The notes: generated by a model from the sequence alone, not told the origin. A DNA stretch of 64,000 nt from Shewanella woodyi ATCC 51908 (GCF_000019525.1 NC_010506.1:5518001-5582000); one strand, 5' to 3'; positions 9,577 to 19,354 are shown, counted from the first letter of the stretch. Made by a program: numbers and translations.

Positions 9577-10296
9577 TTGTCGCCAAATAGACAATCTTTA
9601 AGAAAATATAGCCAAGAGGAGTTAACTAGTTTTCTAGCCTACTCCGGGGTTTTTAGTGTCTGTAGTCAGGATGAAATCGACTATATTCTGAGCCAATTAA
9701 AGACTAATAAATATAAAAATGAGACAGTTATAGCCCATAGGGAAGATGTGGGAGATCAAGTTAGATTTGTTATCAATGGCAGCTTAAATATTGTTGCGAC
9801 CAGCTTAGATGGCAAGGAGGTAAGATTTCCTCCAATTGGTCCTCAACGTTGGGTTGGCTGGATCTCCTGTTTCGATAATCAAATACTCTCCCACGACTGG
9901 GTTGCTACGGCTAAATCTGAGGTGATCTCAGTGCCAGGCGCAGTGATCCGCAAGCTGTGTGAAAATAACCCCGCCCTCTACCCAAAGGTGATGACAGAGA
10001 TAAACAGACAGTTCAAACTGTTAATGAGCTGGACTGAGTTTGTCAGCCTACACTCACTAACCGCCAGAGTCAGGATGTTGGTCCAAATTTTAGCGCAAAT
10101 TAGTGCTACCCCAATGGATGACCAGCCCGGATGGTTACAGGTCGATGTCACCCAAGAGCATCTTGCTTCTTTTCTCAACCTCTCACGCCAGACCGCCAAT
10201 AAACTACTTGTCGAGTTAGAAAAAGAGCAGATCATTAGCATCGGTTATCGAAAAATTTTAATCAATAGCGAGAAGCTGCCTAATCTCGCCAGTTAA
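9577..10296 (+). CDS. Crp/Fnr-family transcriptional regulator
   Basis: The 239-residue protein has an N-terminal cyclic-nucleotide-binding-like barrel (about 20-140) and a C-terminal Crp-type winged helix (QEHLASFLNLSRQTANKLL at about 190-208). It lacks the four-cysteine iron-sulfur pattern of Fnr. Translation appears to begin at TTG 9577, preceded by AGAGAGGGG. It is divergent from the exported protein and TonB receptor genes, with only 87 bp between starts, so it probably controls them. The ligand is unknown. Confidence 0.85.
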   Translation: MSPNRQSLRKYSQEELTSFLAYSGVFSVCSQDEIDYILSQLKTNKYKNETVIAHREDVGDQVRFVINGSLNIVATSLDGKEVRFPPIGPQRWVGWISCFDNQILSHDWVATAKSEVISVPGAVIRKLCENNPALYPKVMTEINRQFKLLMSWTEFVSLHSLTARVRMLVQILAQISATPMDDQPGWLQVDVTQEHLASFLNLSRQTANKLLVELEKEQIISIGYRKILINSEKLPNLAS

Positions 10297-10308
10297 CGAA
10301 ATTTGCTT

Positions 10309-10346
10309 AAAGCCCTAAAGCCCTAAAGCCCTAAAGCCCTAAAGCC
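10309..10346 (+). repeat. Octamer tandem repeat overlapping the argA 3' end
   Basis: Four complete copies of AAAGCCCT and a partial fifth (AAAGCC) run head to tail. The argA stop codon (10331-10333, minus strand) lies inside the array, so the last ArgA codons are written in repeat sequence and the other copies form its 3' untranslated region. Confidence 0.9.
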
Positions 10347-11650
10347 AAAATTTTAGACTTACGTTGATAGTTATACAGCTGCTTCTTCTTATCTGGTAAC
10401 TCATCCACCTCAACAATTTCGAAGCCGTGTTCTAAAAACCAATGGATACTACGAGTCGTTAAGGCAAACAGACGGGTATAACCACGTACTCTGGCTTGAC
10501 CTATGATGTTCTTGAGCAACAGACTCCCTCTGTCAGCGTCGCGGTATTCAGGATGAACCACTAAACAGGCGAACTCACCAGCACTGTCCTCTTCAAAGGG
10601 ATAGAAAGCCGCACAGCCAATCACTAAGCCATCACGCTCAATCAGCATAAACTGCTCAATCTCCATCTCAAGCTGTTCACGAGAGCGGCGCACTAAGATC
10701 CCCTTCTCCTCAAGTGGACGGATAAGATCGAGTATGCCACCAATATCACCGATACTCGCTCTACGTAGCCTCTCAGCACTTTCAGTCACAATTTGAGTGC
10801 CAATCCCATCTCTGGAGAAAAGCTCTTGCAGCAAAGAGCCATCATCTAAATAGCTAACAAAGTGACAGCGTGAGACCCCGTTACGGCATGCATCGATACT
10901 GGCTTTTAAGAAAGCTTTAGTACCGACACAAACACCGCTTTGAGCATCAATATGATTTAAGATCGACTGCGCTTCATTTGGCATTAGCTCGGCCAACACT
11001 TCACCAGCGCTATCTAGTATCCCTTTTTGAGAACTAAAGCCGATCATCTTATCTGCCTTAAGTTTTACTGCAATCTGAGTTGCAACCTCCTCGGCAGTGA
11101 GATTAAAACTCTCTCCCGTCACTGAAGCAGCAATAGGACCCAAAAGCACGATACCGTTACTGTCGAGCTGGGTCTTCAAACCTTGAACATCGATACGTCT
11201 CACCTTACCGCTCAAGCAGTAATCGACACCATCATCAACCCCTAAAGGTTGTGCGATAACAAAGTTACCACTGACCACGTTAATCTGTGCCCCTTGCATA
11301 GGTGTGTTGCTCAGGCTCATGGAAAGTCGCGCTGTGATATCGAGTTGCAAGCCTCCAACAACTTGCTTAATGACCTTAAAAGCCTCCTCTTCAGTAATGC
11401 GAACCCCATTGTAATACTCAGGAGTTATCGCTCGCTCAGCCAAGGCTTCATCAATTTGCGGACGAGCACCATGAACAAGCACCATCTTAATCCCCAGACT
11501 GTGCAACAACGCAATGTCATTAATGATCGAGCGAAACTGGTTTTGAGCTAAGGCTTCTCCCCCTAACATCACAACAAAAGTCTTTCCCCTATGAGCATTC
11601 ACATAGGAGGCTGAGTGACGAAATCCTTCAACAAGTTCTGTGGTACGCAC
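10331..11650 (-). CDS. argA: N-acetylglutamate synthase ArgA
   Basis: ArgA transfers acetyl from acetyl-CoA to glutamate, the first step of arginine synthesis. The 439-residue protein has an N-terminal amino-acid-kinase-like domain ([22 protein letters not shown]) and a C-terminal GNAT acetyltransferase domain (about 290-430; [18 protein letters not shown]), the classical E. coli arrangement (443 residues). Translation starts at GTG 11650. ARG-box-like sites upstream indicate ArgR repression. The stop codon lies in an octamer repeat. Confidence 0.96.
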   Translation of the reverse strand: MRTTELVEGFRHSASYVNAHRGKTFVVMLGGEALAQNQFRSIINDIALLHSLGIKMVLVHGARPQIDEALAERAITPEYYNGVRITEEEAFKVIKQVVGGLQLDITARLSMSLSNTPMQGAQINVVSGNFVIAQPLGVDDGVDYCLSGKVRRIDVQGLKTQLDSNGIVLLGPIAASVTGESFNLTAEEVATQIAVKLKADKMIGFSSQKGILDSAGEVLAELMPNEAQSILNHIDAQSGVCVGTKAFLKASIDACRNGVSRCHFVSYLDDGSLLQELFSRDGIGTQIVTESAERLRRASIGDIGGILDLIRPLEEKGILVRRSREQLEMEIEQFMLIERDGLVIGCAAFYPFEEDSAGEFACLVVHPEYRDADRGSLLLKNIIGQARVRGYTRLFALTTRSIHWFLEHGFEIVEVDELPDKKKQLYNYQRKSKILALGL

Positions 11651-11716
11651 ACTAATATCTCACTTAAGTCATCATTATTCGGCTTACAGCATGTACTGTA
11701 ATAATAAATCGATAAT

Positions 11717-11755
11717 ATTGCATTTTAATTCACTTTAACAGCATTTATTATCACT
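11717..11755 (-). promoter_or_regulatory. Tandem ARG boxes upstream of argA
   Basis: Positions 11717-11734 (ATTGCATTTTAATTCACT) match the 18-bp ARG-box consensus (wNTGAATwwwwATTCANw) at all but one position. A weaker second box starts 21 bp later (11738-11755), which is the 3-bp gap usual between paired ARG boxes. The site is 67 bp upstream of the argA start and is a likely ArgR operator. Confidence 0.75.
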
Positions 11756-11857
11756 TTGAACATTTAAATAAACAACTTCAAGGATGAGCTTTAATAGGAG
11801 GCTAGTCGCGATAGAGCGGGATACCACTAAACTGAATATTTTTTCACAAAGGTAGTA

Positions 11858-12122
11858 ATACCAATCAGTATAAAGATTTGATCGCTCAGCGAGAGTTTAG
11901 CGGTTCTGAGGTAAGGCAACGAGTGAAGAGCATAGTTATTCTACGGTCAAGCTCGTTAACACAGCATCAGAACCGCTAAAACTCGCCTGTAAGGAGTGTT
12001 TTTGGCTGCCTACTTCTGCGTTGAATGAACTCACAAGGGAAAACCATTCCATCATCCATTCGCCTTGAATTAGCTTGCCAAAAGACACTCTGAGTAGATC
12101 AACTTCTTATACTGATTGGTAT
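11858..12122. mobile_element. MITE-like element with 26-bp terminal inverted repeats
   Basis: The ends are imperfect inverted repeats: 11858-11883 (beginning ATACCAATCAGTATAA) and 12097-12122 (ending TTATACTGATTGGTAT). A second, internal inverted pair (11889-11909 and 11967-11986, core TAGCGGTTCTGA) lies in the left half. The element is 265 bp, codes for nothing obvious and sits between the argA promoter region and the rpmG terminator. Remnants with the same motifs occur at 46592 and 49803. Confidence 0.75.
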
Positions 12123-12145
12123 AAGTAAAAGTAGAAATTTCAGGC

Positions 12146-12175
12146 AAAAAAAAGCCCCTTTATAAGGGGCTTTTT
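12146..12175 (-). terminator. Rho-independent terminator of rpmB-rpmG
   Basis: AAGCCCC and GGGGCTT form the stem; on the minus strand a run of eight T follows. It lies 22 bp after the rpmG stop and faces the expected direction. Confidence 0.9.
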
Positions 12176-12197
12176 AAGAAAACTAGCTATCAAGTAA

Positions 12198-12371
12198 TTA
12201 CTTGATTTTAGCTTCTTTGTACATAACGTGCTGACGGATAACTGGATCAAACTTCTTGATCTCCATCTTTTCAGGCATGTTACGCTTGTTCTTTTCAGTG
12301 GTGTAGAAATGACCAGTTTTAGCGCTAGAAACTAGCTTGATCTTCTCACGATTACCTTTAGATTTAGCCAT
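12198..12371 (-). CDS. rpmG: 50S ribosomal protein L33
   Basis: The 57-residue product begins [20 protein letters not shown] and ends [10 protein letters not shown], a near-canonical bacterial L33 of the type without zinc-binding cysteines (E. coli 55 residues). Its ATG is 6 bp after the rpmB stop, preceded by AAGG within the end of rpmB, so the two are co-translated as rpmB-rpmG and end at the hairpin at 12146-12175. Confidence 0.97.
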
Positions 12372-12377
12372 GGTTTA

Positions 12378-12614
12378 TTATACCTTCTCGCCACGGGCAC
12401 GAAGTTCAGCAACAACAACTTCAATACCTTTCTTATCGATTATACGCATACCTTTAGTAGAGATACGTAGCTTAACGAAACGCTTTTCACCTTCTAACCA
12501 AAAACGGTGATTTTGTAGGTTAGGTAAAAAACGACGACGTGTCGCGTTTTTCGCGTGTGAGCGGTTGTTACCAACCATTGGTTTCTTGCCAGTTACTTGG
12601 CATACTCTTGACAT
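12378..12614 (-). CDS. rpmB: 50S ribosomal protein L28
   Basis: The start is set at [12 protein letters not shown] because GGAGAAG stands six bases before this ATG and the resulting 78 residues equal the E. coli length; an in-frame ATG five codons upstream would add MEKFD. The family signature [18 protein letters not shown] is present. First gene of the rpmB-rpmG pair, with radC upstream on the same strand. Confidence 0.97.
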   Translation of the reverse strand: MSRVCQVTGKKPMVGNNRSHAKNATRRRFLPNLQNHRFWLEGEKRFVKLRISTKGMRIIDKKGIEVVVAELRARGEKV

Positions 12615-12741
12615 GTCAAACTTCTCCAAAACAATATATATAACGCTCGAGCATTAATGTACCTCGAATATGGCCGTCGCCTGAGGCACACAACAGAGGG
12701 CGCATTTTATACAGGATCTAAAAATAAAGATCAAGGGATAG

Positions 12742-13422
12742 TTAATCTATCCATCCCCGCTCTGCAAATGAAACTATCTCGCGATCGCCTACAACCATAT
12801 GGTCTAACAAGGAAACATCTATGGTTGAGAGCGCACATTTCAATCGCTCAGTAATTCGCCTATCGGCGTGACTTGGCTCCGCAACTCCTGATGGATGGTT
12901 GTGGCAGACAATCACAGCCGCGGCCTTTTTTTCTAGTACTAAGCTAACTACATCACGAGGATATACCGAAGCTGAGTCTATGGTGCCACGAAATAGTTCA
13001 ACAAACTGAATCACCCTGTGCTGGCTATCCAGTAATAAAATTGCAAAAACTTCATAGGCACGATCACGCAATTGTCTCATTAAATAGTCCCGAGTTAAAT
13101 CAGGATCACTCAATATTTTTCCTCTTTTTAAATTTTGCGCAGAAACTCGACTACTTAACTCTACTGCCGCGCGCAGTTGAGCAAATTTGACAGGTCCCAT
13201 TCCAGATAAACGACAAACTTGAGATTGCGAGGCCGCTAGCACCTCTCTAAGGCCACCAAACTCATTGATTAGGTTTCTTGCCAGCTCAACAGCATTTAAT
13301 CCCTGTGAGCCATTTCTGAGGAGTACAGCTAAAACTTCAGCATCAGACAGTTGTGATACGCCAAACTTGATCAATCTATCCCTAGGGCCTTCACCATCTG
13401 GCCAGTCTTTAATTCCCATCAC
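12742..13422 (-). CDS. radC: RadC / UPF0758 family protein (JAB1/MPN-like metalloprotein domain)
   Basis: The 226-residue protein has an N-terminal helix-hairpin-helix region (VCRLSGMGPVKFAQLRAAVE) and a C-terminal JAB/MPN-type domain with the metal motif HNHPSGVAEPSHAD (His-x-His-x10-Asp) and an upstream Glu in VELFRGT. The name RadC is historic; a direct DNA-repair role is not established for this family. It is divergent from coaBC, as in E. coli. Confidence 0.93.
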   Translation of the reverse strand: MMGIKDWPDGEGPRDRLIKFGVSQLSDAEVLAVLLRNGSQGLNAVELARNLINEFGGLREVLAASQSQVCRLSGMGPVKFAQLRAAVELSSRVSAQNLKRGKILSDPDLTRDYLMRQLRDRAYEVFAILLLDSQHRVIQFVELFRGTIDSASVYPRDVVSLVLEKKAAAVIVCHNHPSGVAEPSHADRRITERLKCALSTIDVSLLDHMVVGDREIVSFAERGWID

Positions 13423-13638
13423 GACCTCCCTGTGTGACTAATCCCTGAGTATGGCTTAGATTACAAAACTTGCACTCTCATACTTAGAAGGTTCTGTTTA
13501 CTGCAAATCAACTCAACTTAATCTTTGTTTTCATATTCTGATTTTTTGAAACTTGTATCCTCTCAACCCATTGCTTTGTGCTATCTTAAGCGCAATTTCT
13601 GTTGTGACGATAAACAACATTTCTTATTGAGCCATGTT

Positions 13639-14865
13639 ATGAACCAGAGTCAGAATAAAAGTCAGGTAACCAAAAATGTCTTGCTCGCCATTGGAGGCGG
13701 AATTGCAGCCTACAAGTCAGCCGATCTTATACGCCGCTTAAAAGAGCGCGGGTTTGATGTGCGGGTTGTCATGAGTCAAAGTGCAAAAGAGTTTATCACC
13801 CCCCTGACTTTGCAGGCCTTATCAGGGTACCCTGTCGCTTCAGATCTACTGGATCCTGCTGCAGAGGCTGCCATGGGTCATATTGAGCTGGCTCGGTGGG
13901 CCGATCTGGTTGTTGTGGCCCCTGCGACTGCTAATCTAATCGCACGTATCAATGCAGGTATGGCCGATGAACTTATCACCACAACCTGTTTAGCTACAGA
14001 GGCTCCTGTGGTTATCTGCCCAGCCATGAATCAGCAGATGTACCGCAATCAAGCAACCCAAGATAATCTAGCAAACTTAACCAAACGTGGTTTAACGATC
14101 TGGGGACCAGCATCAGGTAGCCAAGCGTGCGGTGAAGTAGGCCCAGGTCGTATGCAAGAGCCTCTGGAAATAGCCCTGCAAGTAGAACAATTTTTTGCAC
14201 CTAAATTACTTCAGGGAAAATCTATTCTACTCACCGCAGGACCAACTCGAGAAGCGATAGATCCTGTTCGCTACATCTCAAACCACAGCTCAGGAAAGAT
14301 GGGCTTTGCAATTGCCGCTGCCGCAGCTGCTATGGGCGCCGATGTCATCTTAGTCGCAGGCCCTGTGCACTTACCAACACCCTCAGGTGTTAAGCGTATC
14401 GATGTGGAATCGACTCAAGATATGCTCAGCGCCGTTATGCAGCATGTTGATACTCATGATATTTTTATCGGCTGCGCTGCTGTTGCCGATTATCGCATCG
14501 ACCAGGTAGCCGAAGATAAAATAAAAAAATCAGCACAGGATATGCAACTTGCACTCGTTAGAAATCCTGATATCTTAGCCACGGTTGCCAGCCACAAACC
14601 GCGTCCCTTTACGGTCGGCTTTGCCGCCGAGACTAAAGACGTCGAGCATTACGCCAAAGATAAACTTATCAGGAAAAAGCTCGACATGATTGCGGCAAAT
14701 GACGTGTCTAACCCAGCTCAAGGGTTTAACACAGAGCAGAACGCACTTAAGGTCATCTGGGCCAACGGACAGCAAGACCTGCCAACCACTGATAAGCAGA
14801 TATTAGCAGGTCAACTACTCACATTAATTGCGGATCAACTAGCCCTTTTAAAAGACGACAAGTAA
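13639..14865 (+). CDS. coaBC: Bifunctional phosphopantothenoylcysteine decarboxylase / phosphopantothenate-cysteine ligase
   Basis: CoaBC makes 4'-phosphopantetheine from phosphopantothenate, cysteine and CTP on the way to coenzyme A. The start at 13639 (MNQSQNK) gives 408 residues, close to E. coli CoaBC (406); an upstream in-frame ATG at 13525 adds an unconserved extension. The CoaC half has [26 protein letters not shown] and the active Cys in [13 protein letters not shown]. The CoaB half has [20 protein letters not shown] and the lysines of KIKK. It overlaps dut by one base. Confidence 0.95.
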   Translation: MNQSQNKSQVTKNVLLAIGGGIAAYKSADLIRRLKERGFDVRVVMSQSAKEFITPLTLQALSGYPVASDLLDPAAEAAMGHIELARWADLVVVAPATANLIARINAGMADELITTTCLATEAPVVICPAMNQQMYRNQATQDNLANLTKRGLTIWGPASGSQACGEVGPGRMQEPLEIALQVEQFFAPKLLQGKSILLTAGPTREAIDPVRYISNHSSGKMGFAIAAAAAAMGADVILVAGPVHLPTPSGVKRIDVESTQDMLSAVMQHVDTHDIFIGCAAVADYRIDQVAEDKIKKSAQDMQLALVRNPDILATVASHKPRPFTVGFAAETKDVEHYAKDKLIRKKLDMIAANDVSNPAQGFNTEQNALKVIWANGQQDLPTTDKQILAGQLLTLIADQLALLKDDK

Positions 14866-15323
14866 TGAAGACACCGATTGAAGTTAAAATCTTAGATTCT
14901 CGGATTGGATCTGAATACCCTCTGCCTGCCTATGCGACACCAGGCAGCGCAGGCATGGATCTGCGTGCCATGATTGAAACCAGCCTTAGTGTTGCGCCGG
15001 GTGAAACCCGTTTAATCCCAACTGGAATATCCATCCATGTTGCCGATCCAAGTCTCGCTGCTGTCATTCTTCCACGTTCAGGACTAGGTCATAAACATGG
15101 CATTGTACTGGGTAATCTGGTCGGCCTTATCGATTCAGACTATCAAGGACCTCTTATGGTCTCTTGTTGGAACAGGGGTGATAAGCCATACACCATAGAG
15201 ATAGGTGATCGTCTGGCACAATTAGTCTTTGTTCCTGTAGTACAAGCCGAATTTAAGCTTGTCGATGAATTTGATAATTCACTGCGTGGTGAAGGTGGCT
15301 TCGGTCACTCAGGTACCAGTTAG
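14865..15323 (+). CDS. dut: dUTP diphosphatase
   Basis: Dut hydrolyses dUTP to dUMP and pyrophosphate, keeping uracil out of DNA and feeding dTMP synthesis. The 152-residue protein shows the trimeric dUTPase motifs in order: [45 protein letters not shown] and the C-terminal P-loop-like [10 protein letters not shown]. Its ATG overlaps the coaBC stop (TAATG), so translation is coupled. Confidence 0.97.
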   Translation: MKTPIEVKILDSRIGSEYPLPAYATPGSAGMDLRAMIETSLSVAPGETRLIPTGISIHVADPSLAAVILPRSGLGHKHGIVLGNLVGLIDSDYQGPLMVSCWNRGDKPYTIEIGDRLAQLVFVPVVQAEFKLVDEFDNSLRGEGGFGHSGTS

Positions 15324-15467
15324 CTACACAGCAAAGCCCATGGAGCGGATTAAATAACTCGCTCCATTACATTAAAAAAACATAAGAGTGACCTCGCCAG
15401 AGCACGTATCTACTGTGCTGGCGGAGATATCACCTAGCTCCAGTTGTATAGAGTCAAGGAAAAACAG

Positions 15468-16061
15468 ATGGCTGCAAGCCCAAAGATCAACCGCCGCGAA
15501 CATATACTCCAATGTCTAGCCACTATGCTAGAAACCAATCCAGGACAGAGAATCACAACAGCAAAATTAGCAGCCGAAGTCGGTGTATCTGAAGCCGCTC
15601 TTTACCGTCACTTTCCAAGTAAAGCGAGGATGTTTGAGGGATTAATCGACTTTATTGAAGAGTCGTTACTGTCGCGCATCAACCTCATCATGGATGAAGA
15701 GAAGGACACCATGAAGCGTTGTCAGCATCTGCTACAACTACTATTGATATTCGCCGAGCGTAACCCGGGGATCTCACGCCTGCTCAATGGCGATGCACTT
15801 CTCGGTGAACATGATCGCCTCCGTAGCAGAATAGGACAGATATTCTCTAAAATTGAGACCCACCTGAAACAGATCCTGCGCGAAAAAACACTCCGTGAAG
15901 GCAAAGGTTTTAATCTAGATGAAGCCATCCTGGCTAACTTACTGCTGGCAGTCGCTGAGGGGCGTATCTCTCAGTTTGTTCGTAGTGAGTTTAAACAAAA
16001 ACCTACCACACACTTTGAAGAGCAGTGGGTATTTATCCAGCAGCAACTGCTACAGAGTTAA
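15468..16061 (+). CDS. slmA: Nucleoid occlusion factor SlmA
   Basis: SlmA is a TetR-type DNA-binding protein that blocks FtsZ ring assembly over the nucleoid. The start [15 protein letters not shown] at 15468 is preceded by AAGGA and gives 197 residues, the Shewanella family length; an upstream in-frame ATG at 15444 lacks support. The N-terminal helix-turn-helix ([20 protein letters not shown]) and C-terminal dimer domain are intact. It follows dut as in E. coli, but two extra genes separate it from pyrE. Confidence 0.96.
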   Translation: MAASPKINRREHILQCLATMLETNPGQRITTAKLAAEVGVSEAALYRHFPSKARMFEGLIDFIEESLLSRINLIMDEEKDTMKRCQHLLQLLLIFAERNPGISRLLNGDALLGEHDRLRSRIGQIFSKIETHLKQILREKTLREGKGFNLDEAILANLLLAVAEGRISQFVRSEFKQKPTTHFEEQWVFIQQQLLQS

Positions 16062-16232
16062 ATAACTAACACTCAGTGATATTATTTGTGACGGCGATAT
16101 GTCGTCACCTCTACCAAATACCTGAACACAACTAAATTTTTAACATCCATTGAATCTCTACAACTTTTCCCTTACCTTGAGCACCAAAGACAAGTGTTAA
16201 CACTTTTATACAAGGCGTTACAAGGAAGTTAT

Positions 16233-18206
16233 ATGACTTTAATAAAATTAATAACTATCACGCTACTGGTCGCTATTGGTTTGCCGCCTCAAGCCAATGC
16301 AGCAGATAAGTTAACTCCCGAACAGCTATTCAGCCGAGGGGCTGAATTTACTGACGTTAAGATATCGCCCGAAGGTGATTACATCAGCGCCATCACTAAA
16401 CATGATGGTAAAAAGAAACTGCTTATTCTTGATTCAAAAACCAACAAACTTACTCATGCGGTATTTTTTCCTGGTAATGCACAAGTTCGTGACTATGTTT
16501 GGGCTAATGATGAGCGCATTGTGCTTCAGATAGAGCATCTCAAAGGCTGGCAAGACCATCCGCTATATTATGGTGAACTATTTGCAGTCAATGCCGATGG
16601 CTCCCGACCAATCTATCTCTTTGGCCACAAAAGCGGTGGTCAGCAAACTGGTTCACATATAAAACAAAACACGCCGATGCGAGCCACAGCTTACATCCTA
16701 GATCCACTCCCTGAAGATAAAAAATATATACTAATTAAAGCACTCCCATGGGGTCACGGAGGAAGCAACTGGCAAGAAAACACTCAAAAAGTTTTCCGAG
16801 TTAACCTCTACAGTGGCAAACGTAAAAAAATAGCCAGCGCCCCTATCCCAAATGCAAACTTTCTCACCGATAATGACGGTGAAGTACGCTTTGTCAGTGG
16901 CACCAGAGATTATATCAACTATGAGCTGTTTTACCGCCAAGACAGTAAATGGGTAAACGTCGATAAGCTAACCCACAACTTAAATAACCTAACTCCTATT
17001 GCATTTACTGATGATAAAGACAGTCTCTATGTCACAGGTAGTGAGTCCGGTAAGCCTGAAGGCGTCTACCTTCTCAATATCAAAACAGGTGAGCAGAAGT
17101 TAGTAAGCCAAGATAAGGTGGTTGACCCCAGCAATATCTGGATTAACAAGACCAGTAAAAAACTCTATGCCGTTGAGTATGAAAACGGCTATCCAGAATA
17201 TGAGTTTATCGCCCCCAAAGATCCATCGGCTAAATACATTAAGCAGCTACTGGCATCACTACCCGGTCATCAAATACATCTGGTCAGTCAAACCAACAAT
17301 GCTGAGAAGATGATAATTAAAGCATTTAACGATCGAAACCCTGGCGATTACTACCTATTTGACTCCAAAGCAGTCAATCTTGCCTATCTTTTCTCAGAAA
17401 AAAAATGGCTAGATCCGGATCAGATGGCAGATGTAAAGCCCATCAAGTTCACCAGTCGAGACGGAATTGAGATAAACGGCTACCTGACACTCCCCTATGG
17501 CGTAGATGCTAAAAACTTACCACTTGTGGTTAACCCACACGGCGGCCCCCATGGTCCAAGAGATTGGTGGGGATTCGACCCTCAAAATCAACTGATCGCT
17601 AGCCAAGGTGCTGCTGTACTTCAGGTAAACTTTCGTGGTTCAGGTGGTTACGGAGCCGATTTTGAACATGCTGGTCATCAAAAATGGGGCACGAATATTC
17701 AATATGACATTATTGATGCCACTAAATATGTCATAGAACAAGGGATAGTGGATAAAGAGAGGGTTTGTATTGCGGGCGGAAGTTTCGGTGGCTACTCAGC
17801 GCTGCAAAGTGCCATTATCGAACCAGACCTCTTTAAGTGTGCAATCGGCTTTGCAGGCGTCTACGATCTACCACTTATGTTTGAAGAGGGCGATATCCAA
17901 GGAAGACGTGCAGGAGAGCGCTATTTAAAGCAGGTTTTGGGTGACGATCCACAAGTGTTGAAGGCTATGTCTCCAACCTATAATGTTGATAAGCTCAAAG
18001 CCAAGCTACTACTGGTTCATGGTGGTGATGATGAGCGCGCCCCTATCGAACAGTTTGAAGCATTAGAGGAAGCACTCAAAAAGCACAACTATCCCTTTCA
18101 ACAGCTAGTTATGGATGATGAGGGTCATGGCTTTTATAACGACGAACACAGAGCCAAATATTTTGCTGAGATGATGGGGTTCTTAAAAGAGAATCTTAAG
18201 CTATAA
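16233..18206 (+). CDS. S9-family prolyl oligopeptidase-like serine peptidase, exported
   Basis: The start at 16233 (MTLIKLITITLL) follows AAGGA and begins a signal peptide ending near QANA; an upstream ATG at 16194 is unsupported. The 657-residue protein has a beta-propeller-like N-terminal part (about 30-400) and an alpha/beta-hydrolase C-terminus. The catalytic triad is visible: Ser517 in GGSFGGYSA, an Asp at 599 or 600 in HGGDDERAP and His632 in EGHGFYN. It is probably a periplasmic di- or oligopeptidase. It interrupts the slmA-pyrE neighbourhood and has its own terminator. Confidence 0.93.
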   Translation: MTLIKLITITLLVAIGLPPQANAADKLTPEQLFSRGAEFTDVKISPEGDYISAITKHDGKKKLLILDSKTNKLTHAVFFPGNAQVRDYVWANDERIVLQIEHLKGWQDHPLYYGELFAVNADGSRPIYLFGHKSGGQQTGSHIKQNTPMRATAYILDPLPEDKKYILIKALPWGHGGSNWQENTQKVFRVNLYSGKRKKIASAPIPNANFLTDNDGEVRFVSGTRDYINYELFYRQDSKWVNVDKLTHNLNNLTPIAFTDDKDSLYVTGSESGKPEGVYLLNIKTGEQKLVSQDKVVDPSNIWINKTSKKLYAVEYENGYPEYEFIAPKDPSAKYIKQLLASLPGHQIHLVSQTNNAEKMIIKAFNDRNPGDYYLFDSKAVNLAYLFSEKKWLDPDQMADVKPIKFTSRDGIEINGYLTLPYGVDAKNLPLVVNPHGGPHGPRDWWGFDPQNQLIASQGAAVLQVNFRGSGGYGADFEHAGHQKWGTNIQYDIIDATKYVIEQGIVDKERVCIAGGSFGGYSALQSAIIEPDLFKCAIGFAGVYDLPLMFEEGDIQGRRAGERYLKQVLGDDPQVLKAMSPTYNVDKLKAKLLLVHGGDDERAPIEQFEALEEALKKHNYPFQQLVMDDEGHGFYNDEHRAKYFAEMMGFLKENLKL

Positions 18207-18223
18207 CCCTATAAAACGTACTG

Positions 18224-18253
18224 AAAAGCCGATGGCCACCATCGGCTTTTTTT
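18224..18253 (+). terminator. Rho-independent terminator after the S9 peptidase gene
   Basis: AAAAGCCGATGG and CCATCGGCTTTT pair, followed by more T residues. It starts 18 bp after the stop codon. Confidence 0.9.
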
Positions 18254-18274
18254 CTTATCTAAACCTGCTTTTAT

Positions 18275-18290
18275 GGTGTATATTTACACC
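18275..18290. promoter_or_regulatory. Perfect 16-bp palindrome upstream of folE
   Basis: GGTGTATATTTACACC has perfect GGTGTA/TACACC arms. It lies about 155 bp before the folE start and after the previous terminator, so it is a plausible operator for folE. It resembles the TGTA...TACA style of TyrR-family sites, but the spacing differs and the regulator is not identifiable. Confidence 0.45.
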
Positions 18291-18446
18291 AAATAACGGT
18301 ATCCTCCGTTCTCTCTGAATTCATGCGAACAGTTGCCACTCTACATTTTCCGTTTTATGTGAGATAACTAGCTCTCCCTAAGAGGTTCGCAGTCTCTGGA
18401 CAAAAGATACCGAATATCACCACTTATTATTATGGTGGAGGAACTT

Positions 18447-19106
18447 ATGACATCAAAAGAAGCAATCCTAAGTGAGTCTGCACAGCTTGTTCAGGCTGCG
18501 CTATTGGAGCGTGGTTTAGAAACACCGATGCTACCGAGCGAGTTCAGCGCCGAAGATCGCAAAGTTAAGATTGAGCAACATATGCGTGAGATCTTAACTT
18601 TGATGTCTCTTGATCTCACTGATGATAGCTTGGCAGATACCCCAAAGCGTATCGCTAAAATGTATGTGGATGAGATCTTCTCTGGCCTAGATTATGCCAA
18701 CTTTCCAAAGATCACTGTCATTGAAAATAAGATGGGATTCGATGAGATGGTTAAGGTCAATGACATCAGTCTAACCAGTACTTGTGAACATCATTTAGTG
18801 ACCATAGATGGACTCGCCAGAGTGGCTTACTTGCCACGGAAAAACATCATAGGTCTATCGAAGATTAACCGTATTGTGCGATTTTTTGCCCAGCGTCCTC
18901 AAGTTCAGGAGCGGCTAACACAACAAGTTTTAGTCGCCCTACAGACACTGCTCGAAACTAAAGATGTCGCCGTTAAGATGGACGCGGTTCACTACTGCGT
19001 GAAATCCCGCGGCGTGATGGACTCAACCAGCTCAACCACAACCACAGCATTGGGTGGCATTTTTAAATCCAATCCAGCGACAAGAGCAGAATTTCTTAGT
19101 AACTAA
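18447..19106 (+). CDS. folE: GTP cyclohydrolase I (FolE, zinc-type)
   Basis: FolE converts GTP to 7,8-dihydroneopterin triphosphate, the first committed step to tetrahydrofolate and pterins. The start [11 protein letters not shown] at 18447 follows GGAGGAA. The 219-residue product matches the E. coli length (222). The zinc-site residues are in [13 protein letters not shown] and [12 protein letters not shown], so this is the metal-dependent IA type. Length and motifs are intact. It lies between slmA and pyrE, which is not its E. coli position. Confidence 0.96.
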   Translation: MTSKEAILSESAQLVQAALLERGLETPMLPSEFSAEDRKVKIEQHMREILTLMSLDLTDDSLADTPKRIAKMYVDEIFSGLDYANFPKITVIENKMGFDEMVKVNDISLTSTCEHHLVTIDGLARVAYLPRKNIIGLSKINRIVRFFAQRPQVQERLTQQVLVALQTLLETKDVAVKMDAVHYCVKSRGVMDSTSSTTTTALGGIFKSNPATRAEFLSN

Positions 19107-19207
19107 ATTTAAAAGAAGGTACTAGGTTCTAGGACGCTTCGCTCCGAGAGCGGCCTTCGGCCTGCTAGGTAAAGCAAAAGACCGAAGACGGAACACTCGC
19201 AGGCTCG

Positions 19208-19347
19208 TTCACAGATAACAGAACGGCCTTCGGCCTTACGGTAAAAGTCATAAAAAATGCCGCGATTATATTTAACTATAACAGCGGCATTTATCTTTTC
19301 AGTAAGCGTAGCGTTCCGTTATCCGTGAGCGCAGCGTTCAGTCATCT
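19208..19347. repeat. Inverted and tandem repeat unit between folE and pyrE
   Basis: Two imperfect 23-bp units stand head to tail at 19302-19324 and 19325-19347 (shared core AGCGTTC). An inverted match at 19208-19225 (TTCACAGATAACAGAACG) pairs with 19312-19329 at 15 of 18 positions. Two copies of CGGCCTTCGGCC occur nearby, near 19162 and 19224. This looks like a small dispersed palindromic repeat inserted around the pyrE terminator. Confidence 0.55.
19255..19292. terminator. Hairpin between folE and pyrE
   Basis: AAATGCCGC at 19255-19263 pairs with GCGGCATTT at 19284-19292 around an AT-rich 20-base loop, between convergent folE and pyrE. It could end transcription from either side. Confidence 0.6.
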
Positions 19348-19354
19348 GTATGCT

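Noticed and set aside
10309..10346. Telomere-like TTTAGGG repeat
   Set aside because: The unit is eight bases (AGGGCTTT), with only four copies inside a gene end in a bacterial chromosome; simple slippage repeat.
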